The translations under genes were made by a program, and so were the position numbers. Below are positions 1 through 5,346 of a stretch of DNA of 5,538 nt, piece by piece (the first letter of the stretch is position 1; each line of letters begins with the position of its first letter). The stretch spans positions 1 through 5,538 of the forward strand of contig JAUZEM010000186.1 in assembly GCA_030839005.1 (NCBI GenBank), read 5' to 3'. The notes beneath the pieces were generated by a model. The model made no database searches. It worked only from the letters and a program-made list of their open reading frames with translations, and was not told the origin of the DNA. This DNA comes from Actinomycetota bacterium. GTDB taxonomy: Bacteria; Actinomycetota; Acidimicrobiia; IMCC26256; PALSA-610.

Positions 1-588
1 AGTTGGCTCGGAGGAACGACAACGAACTTGAGCATCATCTGCGACGTCGTCGGCCGCGACCTCATCGTCTACGACTCGTTCGAGGGCATGCCGGTGCCGG
101 CCGCCGGGGACAACATGAGTCCAGAGGTCCAAGGTTCGTTCAAAGGCGATCTCCGGACGGTGAAGGACAACGTCCGCCGCTACGGGGTCATCGAGCGGTG
201 TCAGTTCCGCAAGGGATGGTTCAAGGACTCGCTTCCCGGTCATACCGAAGACATCGTTTTGTGCTTCATCGACGTCGACTTGAAGTCGAGCATGCATGAC
301 TGCATCGTGAATCTGTGGCCCCACCTCACCGACGAGGGTTACCTCTTCTTCGATGAATACGTACACCTTTACAACTGCGCTCTCTTTTTCTCAGAGCGCT
401 TCTGGCGGGAATACCTCGACACGCGCCCACCGGGTCTCATGGGTACCGGCACGGGGGTGGGTGTCGGTCAGTACTTCCTCGGGCCCTGGCCGCGCGACAA
501 ACCGGCATCGCCGCGCATCCAGCGCCCGACGAGCGTCGCATACACGCGCAAGGATTTCTGTGGTTACTGGGACTACGTGCCTCAGTAG
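1..588 (+). CDS. TylF/MycF-family O-methyltransferase, 3' part (5' end outside window)
   Basis: The reading frame is open from base 1 to the TAG at 586-588, giving 195 visible codons. The first visible residues (SWLGGTTTNLS, then VYDSFEGMP at 23-31) already match the family, so the TTG at base 28 is an internal Leu and the gene continues off the left edge. Seen in order: the DSFEGMP motif that follows the SAM-binding strand, KGWFKDSLP near 71-79, the metal-ligand region FIDVDLKSS at 89-97, and FFDEY at 116-120. The last corresponds to the IIDDY metal and catalytic motif of TylF/MycF, here Asp-Glu instead of Asp-Asp. Known family members are SAM- and Mg-dependent methyltransferases acting on sugar hydroxyls of macrolides, and homologues are common in surface-glycan loci. 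I infer methylation of a sugar in a surface polysaccharide. The glycine-rich SAM motif I lies outside the window. Family assignment is fairly sure; the substrate is unknown. Confidence 0.85.
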   Translation, partial: SWLGGTTTNLSIICDVVGRDLIVYDSFEGMPVPAAGDNMSPEVQGSFKGDLRTVKDNVRRYGVIERCQFRKGWFKDSLPGHTEDIVLCFIDVDLKSSMHDCIVNLWPHLTDEGYLFFDEYVHLYNCALFFSERFWREYLDTRPPGLMGTGTGVGVGQYFLGPWPRDKPASPRIQRPTSVAYTRKDFCGYWDYVPQ

Positions 589-740
589 GAGACAAACGCA
601 ACACGCGAGCGCTCCGAGGGCGACTTCCCACGGATCACATCTCGCCCGTGACGAATAAGCTGCCCACTAAAATATCCGATGAGGCTGAACAAAAGGGTTC
701 GCCGTCCGACCGCAATTCACCCTGGGATCAGTGCTGAGTC
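589..740 (+). promoter_or_regulatory. Intergenic region with weak promoter candidate upstream of the GT4 gene
   Basis: These 152 bases hold no credible gene. An AT-rich patch, unusual for this GC-rich window, contains TAAAAT at 668-673 and could be a -10 element. The best -35-like hexamer is GTGACG at 648-653, only 14 bases upstream, so the match is poor. A GGGA at 724-727 is the only Shine-Dalgarno-like stretch before the ATG at 741, but at 13 bases it is too far to be convincing. An 8-bp palindrome GAGCGCTC at 607-614 has no loop and no T-run, so it is not a standard terminator for the preceding gene. The GT4 gene may therefore have its own promoter or be read through from the methyltransferase gene. 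Confidence 0.3.
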
Positions 741-1922
741 ATGCGCATCGTGATGACGAACAACTTTTTCCTGCCCCGTCCGAGCGGCAGCGCGCACCAC
801 ACCGCGGGTCTGGCCCGCCAGCTCGCGGCGCTCGGCCACGACGTACTCGTCGTCACCGCCGCGCATCGAGGCGCCGCGAGCGAAGAGTGGTCCGACGGAT
901 ATCGGGTCGTACGCCTCCCGAGCTGGACGCCACCGCCGTCGCGTCTGGGCATGAATTACGAGATCCCGTGGACCTTGTCGCCGCGGAACCTGCGCCGGTT
1001 GTTCCGCCTCCTCGACGAGTTCCGTCCCGACATCGTTCATCAGGGGGGTCAATTCTTCGACCTCACGTGGATGAGCGCCATCTGGGCCCGCCGGCGCAAG
1101 GTGCCCACCGTGGTGACCGTGTACACCGCGCTCGTGCACAGCGATCGCATCGCGCGCAAGATCCTGTGGCTGGGCGACATGGTCCTCGTTCGCCCCTTTC
1201 TCGCGATCGGGCGACCGACGATCGTCGTCATCGACACGTGGATCGACTCATACGTTCGGCGTCGGTACCGCGTCGGCGACGACCGCATCGCGACCGTGAT
1301 GATCGGAGTGGAGCCCGACCATTTCGTCGGCGTCGACGGTCGGAAAGTGCGCGAGCGGCTCGACCTGGGCGACCGGCCGATCGTGCTGTCGATCGGACAC
1401 GTGATCCCGCTCATCCGAGATCGGCTCGCGCTCGTACGCGCGATGCCCCACCTCGTCGAGAAGCACCCCGAACTCGTGGTGCTCGTCGTCGGTCACGTGT
1501 TCGACGAAGCGTTCCTCCGCTTGGCCGACGAGCTCGGCGTGCGCGACCACCTGATCTGCACCGGCGAGGTGTCCAGAGACGAGGTTCCCGGCTTCGTCGC
1601 GGCGGCCGACGTCGAAGCGCACGACTTCCACTACTTCGGGCTCGGGACGTCGACGCTCGAGGTGATGGCGGCGGGAGTGCCGGTCGTGTCGGTCGTGGCC
1701 ACCGATAATTTTCCCGGACTCGAGCTCAGATCCGGCGAGAACATCACCATCGTGCCCGAGAATGACCCGAAAGCATTGGCCGACGCGATCCACCAGCTCC
1801 TGGACAATCCCGAGCTGGCGCGCCGGGTCGGCAAGGGACAGCGCCAATTCGTCGTCGACCACTTCTCGATCGACGCGCACACACGCGACTACCTCGCGAT
1901 GTACGAAATAGTTGCCGTCTGA
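741..1922 (+). CDS. Glycosyltransferase family 4 (GT-B fold)
   Basis: A 393-residue protein, normal length for GT4 enzymes, which transfer a sugar from a nucleotide donor to a lipid-linked or glycan acceptor on the cytoplasmic side. The N-terminal acceptor domain opens with a beta strand MRIVMTNNFF, a loop PRPSGSAHH (12-20), a helix TAGLARQLAALGH (21-33) and the next strand DVLVVTA (34-40). The linker and donor domain start near 205: PIVLSIGHV (213-221), ELVVLVVGHV (244-253), HLICTGEVSRDEVPGFVAAADV (270-291), then GLGTSTLEVMAAGVPVV (300-316), the usual donor-binding signature. In the EX7E motif the second Glu is E307, but the first position (eight residues earlier) is Phe299. The ATG at 741 is chosen because MRIVMTN is the typical first strand; its RBS is weak. 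It follows the TylF-like gene by 152 bases and is convergent with the dehydratase gene, whose stop is 26 bases away. Donor and acceptor cannot be told from sequence. Confidence 0.9.
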   Translation: MRIVMTNNFFLPRPSGSAHHTAGLARQLAALGHDVLVVTAAHRGAASEEWSDGYRVVRLPSWTPPPSRLGMNYEIPWTLSPRNLRRLFRLLDEFRPDIVHQGGQFFDLTWMSAIWARRRKVPTVVTVYTALVHSDRIARKILWLGDMVLVRPFLAIGRPTIVVIDTWIDSYVRRRYRVGDDRIATVMIGVEPDHFVGVDGRKVRERLDLGDRPIVLSIGHVIPLIRDRLALVRAMPHLVEKHPELVVLVVGHVFDEAFLRLADELGVRDHLICTGEVSRDEVPGFVAAADVEAHDFHYFGLGTSTLEVMAAGVPVVSVVATDNFPGLELRSGENITIVPENDPKALADAIHQLLDNPELARRVGKGQRQFVVDHFSIDAHTRDYLAMYEIVAV

Positions 1923-1948
1923 TCGCGGCCGCGCGCATCAGTTCCGCG

Positions 1949-2827
1949 TTACGACTCCCACACTTCGCGGATACGCAGGACGCCCGGGATCGCCGTCGGC
2001 TGCGACACCTCGCCGTCCGAGACGAACCTTTCGACGAGCCGATCACCGAGGCGAGGCGGTATGCGCTGCAGCGGGACCCCGGGCTCGAAACGCCGGGCGA
2101 GCTCCTCGACCGGTTCCGGCTCGCCCGCGTCGAGGTAATACAGACCAGGACCGAGGTGGAACGCCGACAGGTTCAAGCCGACGGCCTCGTCCGGCGTCAG
2201 CCAATAGCGCAAGCACGGAGATACGGCGAGAGGGTCGCCGTTCTCGCGTTGGGCGACCCACGTCTCGAGCACCGAACCACTCGATCCGAGCACGTTGCCC
2301 AGCCGAACGACGGAGTATCCGGCCCGCAGTGTGATGCGCTCGCCGAGCAGCTTCGTCGCGCCGTAGACGGTTTCCGGCGCCGCAGCCTTGCAGGTCGAGA
2401 CGAAGACGAGATTGCCGGGAAGGACCCCCGCAACCGTCGCGGCCTCGACGATGTTGTTCGTGCCGAGCACGTTCACTTGTGTCGTCCCGAGCGGGTGGAC
2501 CTCTCCCACCGGCGCGTGCTTCATGGCTGCGAGATGGATGACGAGCTCAGGCCGCAGTCGACGCATCGTCTGATCCACGAGCTCCGCGTTCGTGATGTCG
2601 AGGTCGGGCAGATCCGTCAAGTACGTCTCGGCGCCGAGGTCGTCGAGGTGTTCGGCGATCCGGCGCCCGAGAAACCCGTCGGCCCCGGTGACGAGGACTC
2701 GCTTTCCCGCGACGAGCTCGGGCGGAAGCGCGAAGTGATATTCGGGTCGCGGCAGCAGATCCGCGTAGCGTCCCGCGACCTGTTGGGCAAGCGTCTCGGC
2801 GATGTGGTTGCTGTGCGGGACCTGCAA
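1949..2827 (-). CDS. CapD/FlaA1-like nucleotide-sugar dehydratase/epimerase (extended SDR)
   Basis: From a TTG at 2827 this encodes 292 residues ending at TAA (1951-1949). The Rossmann motif is VLVTGADGFLGRRIAEHL (44-61, GxxGxxG). LVIHLAAMKHAPVGEVHP (95-112) followed by NVLGTNNIVEAA (119-130) is the CapD/FlaA1 signature. The active-site segment is STCKAA (144-149) and YGATK (155-159): Lys147, Tyr155 and Lys159 are kept, while the catalytic Asp of the family STDKA motif is Cys146. The C-terminal segment LGDRLVERFVSDGE matches the substrate-domain RPGEKLxEEL region. Relatives dehydrate or epimerise UDP-N-acetylglucosamine-type sugars with NAD(P); the exact reaction here is unknown. The frame stays open upstream to an ATG-like start at 3022, but that stretch is Arg/Pro/Ser-rich, lacks family similarity and would overlap the divergent gene. 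The TTG has TAGGG 8 bases upstream. GTG at 2905 or 2902 are alternatives. It is divergent from the membrane-protein gene. Confidence 0.85.
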   Translation of the reverse strand: MQVPHSNHIAETLAQQVAGRYADLLPRPEYHFALPPELVAGKRVLVTGADGFLGRRIAEHLDDLGAETYLTDLPDLDITNAELVDQTMRRLRPELVIHLAAMKHAPVGEVHPLGTTQVNVLGTNNIVEAATVAGVLPGNLVFVSTCKAAAPETVYGATKLLGERITLRAGYSVVRLGNVLGSSGSVLETWVAQRENGDPLAVSPCLRYWLTPDEAVGLNLSAFHLGPGLYYLDAGEPEPVEELARRFEPGVPLQRIPPRLGDRLVERFVSDGEVSQPTAIPGVLRIREVWES

Positions 2828-2839
2828 GGGTTGAACCCT
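2827..2839. repeat. Perfect 13-bp palindrome at the dehydratase gene start
   Basis: AGGGTTGAACCCT reads the same on both strands around the central base 2833 (6-bp arms). Its left end touches the first base of the TTG start codon and its right part contains AGGG of the likely ribosome binding site. As DNA it could be a dimeric regulator's half-site pair. As RNA it could fold into a 5-bp stem with a 3-nt loop that hides the Shine-Dalgarno sequence. The palindrome is seen; either role is inference. Confidence 0.4.
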
Positions 2840-2840
2840 A
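2836..2840 (-). promoter_or_regulatory. Ribosome binding site deciding the TTG start of the dehydratase gene
   Basis: On the minus strand TAGGG lies 8 bases before the TTG at 2827. The same TAGGG core with 7-base spacing precedes the divergent GTG at 2935, which supports both start choices. No comparable site was noticed before the GTG codons at 2905 and 2902. Confidence 0.5.
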
Positions 2841-2884
2841 GTCGCGCCGATGCATTCCGCGGCTGGGCAGCCGACCGGGCTGTA

Positions 2885-2893
2885 TGTGATACT
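2885..2893 (+). promoter_or_regulatory. Candidate extended -10 element for the membrane-protein gene
   Basis: TGTGATACT has a TGn extension followed by GATACT (four of six matches to TATAAT), about 42 bases before the GTG start at 2935. No good -35 hexamer lies at the usual distance. The overlapping GTATGTGATAC (2882-2892) is an inverted repeat with 4-bp arms and could be an operator half-site pair or chance. Confidence 0.25.
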
Positions 2894-2922
2894 CGAAGCC
2901 ACCACAACTCGGCCGACCCGGG

Positions 2923-2927
2923 TAGGG
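2923..2927 (+). promoter_or_regulatory. Ribosome binding site for the GTG start at 2935
   Basis: TAGGG (within GGTAGGG at 2921-2927) ends 7 bases before the GTG at 2935. It decides this start over downstream codons and places the 5' end of this gene 107 bases from the divergent TTG start. Confidence 0.55.
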
Positions 2928-2934
2928 CAAACGA

Positions 2935-4620
2935 GTGGCGAGCGCTGGGGGCAACGCCGAGGTGAGGTCGATCGCGGATCACACGTTGCCTCGAATCGAC
3001 GAGGAGTCGCCATCTCCACCACGTCACCGTTCGCTCGCGGGTAATCGGGCTGCGCTCGTCGCGTTCGGAGCGGTCGAGGCGATCGCGCTTCCCCTGATGT
3101 TGTGGTGGGACCGAGGCACGTGGTTCCAACTCGACGACTGGGACTTCCTCGCCACGCGTACCGGCGGCAACGTCGGTGATCTGTTGCGCCCGCACTTCGA
3201 GCATTGGACCACCCTGCCGATCCTCGCCTACCGGCTGATGTGGTTGCTGTTCGGTCTTCGCAGCGTCGTGCCGTATGAGGCGTTGGTCATCGTGGCGCAT
3301 CTCACGGTTGCTGCCCTGTTGAGGATGGTGATGCGACGGGCCGGGGTGGGACCGTGGCTGTCGACTTTGGCGGCCACGCTGTTCGTGTTCCTGGGATCCG
3401 GCGCCGAGAACATCCTCGTCGCGTTCCAGATCGCATTCGTCGGTGCGCTGGCGTTCGGGCTCGTTCACCTGTTGCTCGCCGACCACGACGGGCCGGTCGG
3501 CCGTCGCGACGCGCTCGGCCTGCTCGCGGGGTTTGCCGGCCTGATGTGCTCAGGCGTCGCCGTGACGATGGTCATCGTTGTCGGCTTCGCAATGTTGATG
3601 CGCCGGAGCTGGCGGGTCGCGCTGTTGCACACCGCGCCGCTCGGGGCGATCTACCTGGTGTGGCGCTCGTTCTCGCCCAAGGAGACTTCCCCCGCCTATT
3701 ACCACGCCAACTCGCCGAGCGAGGTGGTCCGTTTCGTCGCGGTCGGGATGCGCGCGACGTTTCGGGGTTTGGGCCAGCTGCCCGGTGTGGGGATCGGACT
3801 CGGGTTGCTGCTCGTCGTAGGCCTCGCGGTTGCGTTCCTCTCGGAGGACCGGCGGGCGTTGCGGCGTCGCGCCGCCGCGCCCCTCGCTCTGCTCGCGGGC
3901 GCGATCACGTTCTTGGTGATTACCGGCTTCTATCGTTCCGGGCAGTCGAACGGCCTGGCGTTGTTGTACAAGGGGTTCGGTCCGGAGCACGCGCGTACAC
4001 CGCGCTACATCCACATCGTTGCTGCGATGGTGTTGCCTGCTCTTGCTCTCGCGGCCCAAGCCTTGATCCGGCACTGGCGGCAGGCGACGATCGCCGTAGT
4101 GGCCCTCTTGCTCGTCGGCCTCCCCGGCAACATCGACAAGCTGGCCCATTACGCCGACACGAACCGGTCCGCATTCGTCCAATCGCGCCGGCCGTACGTC
4201 CTGACCGCGCCGAGGTTGCCCATCGCCCGTCAACTCCCGCGCACGCTGACACTCGGTCCGGATCTCACGCTCGGCTGGCTGATCGACAGCCTCCCGTCGG
4301 GTCGGATACCCAAGCCCGGACCGCGACCGCCCGCCGCGATCGCCAGAGAGACGCTCGACCTCGCCCTGCAGCCTTCGAAGACGCCGCAAACGACGCGCTG
4401 CCACCCGCTGCTCGGCCCCACCTCGCGCGTGCTGGAGAAAGGGGAGACGATCACGCTGCGGAGCGGGAACGCAAGCATCGTCTACCTTCCGGACGCCGGC
4501 GTACCGTCTACACCGAAGGCGTTCGCTCCCTCGACCCTCATCGCTCTGGCGGGGCCGCTCCAGCTGCGGATCACGCCCACCTCGACGACCGGCAACAGTT
4601 CCGCGACCGTCTGCGGATGA
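2935..4620 (+). CDS. Polytopic membrane protein, GT-C-like glycosyltransferase candidate
   Basis: A 561-residue protein from GTG at 2935 to TGA at 4618-4620. A polar cytoplasmic-type N-terminus (1-37) precedes about ten hydrophobic segments, near 38-57, 93-107, 113-131, 141-155, 161-181, 194-222, 227-243, 282-303, 312-331, 359-378 and 383-397. Directly after the first segment comes FQLDDWDFL (64-72). An acidic DD pair in the first external loop is the hallmark of GT-C enzymes (PMT/GT39 and relatives), which use polyprenyl-phosphate sugars on the outer face of the membrane. It is followed by PHFEHWTTLPILAYR (86-100) and FLGSGAENILVAFQIAF (152-168), which I recall from unnamed actinobacterial membrane proteins. 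Residues about 400-561 form a Pro/Thr-rich soluble tail without a motif I recognise, probably extracytoplasmic. Context in a glycan locus with a GtrB-like gene supports a sugar-transfer role, but catalysis is inferred from the DD motif and topology only. It is convergent with the methyltransferase gene, with 9 bases between stops. Confidence 0.75.
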   Translation: MASAGGNAEVRSIADHTLPRIDEESPSPPRHRSLAGNRAALVAFGAVEAIALPLMLWWDRGTWFQLDDWDFLATRTGGNVGDLLRPHFEHWTTLPILAYRLMWLLFGLRSVVPYEALVIVAHLTVAALLRMVMRRAGVGPWLSTLAATLFVFLGSGAENILVAFQIAFVGALAFGLVHLLLADHDGPVGRRDALGLLAGFAGLMCSGVAVTMVIVVGFAMLMRRSWRVALLHTAPLGAIYLVWRSFSPKETSPAYYHANSPSEVVRFVAVGMRATFRGLGQLPGVGIGLGLLLVVGLAVAFLSEDRRALRRRAAAPLALLAGAITFLVITGFYRSGQSNGLALLYKGFGPEHARTPRYIHIVAAMVLPALALAAQALIRHWRQATIAVVALLLVGLPGNIDKLAHYADTNRSAFVQSRRPYVLTAPRLPIARQLPRTLTLGPDLTLGWLIDSLPSGRIPKPGPRPPAAIARETLDLALQPSKTPQTTRCHPLLGPTSRVLEKGETITLRSGNASIVYLPDAGVPSTPKAFAPSTLIALAGPLQLRITPTSTTGNSSATVCG

Positions 4621-4629
4621 GCGCGACGC

Positions 4630-5346
4630 CTATCGGCGAAGTGCCGCGACGTAGTACTGCGCGCCGAGCGGCACGGAGCGCAATGCGCGCTCGACCGCAT
4701 CGATGCGGGTGCCTCCTCGCGGGAAGAACATGATGTATCGACGCTCGACCGGGCGAAGCCCGGTCCGCTCGAGGAGCTCGCACGCCGCACGGCGCTCCAG
4801 GAGCACGACAACGTCGTCGAGGTCGCAGCGGTTCACGGCCAGTCGGGTAAGCGGATAAATGGGATTGTGCTCGAAGATGAGCACCAGGCCGCCGGGACGC
4901 ACGACCCGGCGCAGTTCGGAAACGAAGTCGTCGCGCCGGTCGTCGTCGACGTGATGAAGAACGCAGGAGCAGAACGCGAGGTCGAGGCTCGCGGTTTCGA
5001 ACGGCAGCGCGTCGGTCGAACACGGTTGATATTTCGCAGCCGGATTGCGGGCCGACGCTTGTTCGAGCGCCTTCACGGATACGTCGACACCGTGCAGCGT
5101 GCTCACGTGTGGAACGAGGTATTCATCGGTGAGGCCCACACCGCAGCCGACATCGACGACCGAGACCGCGCCGGGGTCTCCGAGGTGCCGCTGGCAAATG
5201 TCGAGCAAGTGCGCCGCTTTGCGTCGCGCAAAGTATCCGACACCCTGACGCGATAACGCGCGATCGACTTGTTGACCGCGTCTTCGTACGAGTCGGTGTC
5301 CGAATCGAAGTTGGTCAGCGAGGTGATGCTGTGGTCGCGCCGGCAT
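4630..5346 (-). CDS. Class I SAM-dependent methyltransferase, 5' end probably frameshifted
   Basis: The uninterrupted frame from ATG at 5346 to TAG (4632-4630) encodes 238 residues. The core is clear: SAM motif I VVDVGCGVGLTDEYL (63-77), acidic residue in LHGVDVS (84-90, Asp88), motif II/III region TDALPFETASLDLAFCSCV (111-129) followed by LHHV, and LRRVVRPGGLVLIFEHNP (145-162), as in Methyltransf_11 proteins. The C-terminal PLGAQYYVAA (226-235) is typical of relatives next to GtrB-like genes. Residues 1 to about 30 are Arg-rich and unlike the family. The expected N-terminus is found instead in another frame (see 5257-5318), so the true gene probably starts near 5318 and this sequence carries a 2-nt insertion or a 1-nt loss near 5257-5262. 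It lies downstream of the GT2 gene on the same strand and probably shares its transcript. The substrate is unknown, perhaps a sugar or lipid intermediate. If the frameshift is real the gene may be inactive or start internally. Confidence 0.8.
   Translation of the reverse strand: MPARPQHHLADQLRFGHRLVRRRGQQVDRALSRQGVGYFARRKAAHLLDICQRHLGDPGAVSVVDVGCGVGLTDEYLVPHVSTLHGVDVSVKALEQASARNPAAKYQPCSTDALPFETASLDLAFCSCVLHHVDDDRRDDFVSELRRVVRPGGLVLIFEHNPIYPLTRLAVNRCDLDDVVVLLERRAACELLERTGLRPVERRYIMFFPRGGTRIDAVERALRSVPLGAQYYVAALRR
5257..5318 (-). other. Out-of-frame N-terminal segment of the SAM methyltransferase
   Basis: Starting at the minus-strand CTG at 5318, this frame reads LTNFDSDTDSYEDAVNKSIA, which resembles the normal N-terminus of these methyltransferases (an FD..A.SYEDAV..SI pattern). 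It then becomes nonsense just where the other frame becomes family-like (LSRQGVGYFARRKAAHLLD). The change-over sits on CGCGCG at 5257-5262. Removing one CG unit joins the two as SIALSRQGVGYF, matching the family spacing. No ATG, GTG or TTG occurs in this frame nearby upstream. The CTG overlaps the stop of the GT2 gene as CTGA (5318-5315), the layout normally seen as ATGA. Either CTG is a rare start or the start codon has been lost or misread. Confidence 0.6.

Noticed and set aside
607..614. GAGCGCTC palindrome downstream of the TylF-like gene as a terminator
   Set aside because: No loop and no following T-run; expected by chance in GC-rich DNA.
731..1708. 325-aa open frame inside the GT4 gene
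   Set aside because: Strongly Arg/Pro-rich composition typical of a shadow frame of a high-GC gene; the GT4 frame has clear family motifs.
1924..1936. GC-rich palindromic stretch (GCGGCCGC) between convergent stops as a terminator
   Set aside because: Self-complementary without a loop and without a T-run; not distinguishable from base composition.
2156..2965. 269-aa plus-strand frame opposite the dehydratase gene
   Set aside because: Charged, motif-free sequence antisense to clear Rossmann and active-site motifs.
2828..3022. 65-residue N-terminal extension of the dehydratase (start at 3022)
   Set aside because: Low-complexity Arg/Pro/Ser sequence, overlap with the divergent gene at 2935, and a good RBS before the internal TTG at 2827.
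2617..3486. 289-aa minus-strand frame opposite the start of the membrane-protein gene
   Set aside because: Gln/Arg/Glu-rich antisense translation; it overlaps the dehydratase N-terminus in another frame and contains no motif.
3354..4733. 459-aa open frame overlapping the membrane-protein gene
   Set aside because: Arg/Ala/Pro-rich with no hydrophobic segments or motifs; it is a shadow of 2935-4620 and runs into the convergent gene.
5257..5262. Programmed ribosomal frameshift at the CGCGCG run
   Set aside because: No slippery heptamer, and no start codon other than CTG in the upstream frame; an indel explains the data more simply.
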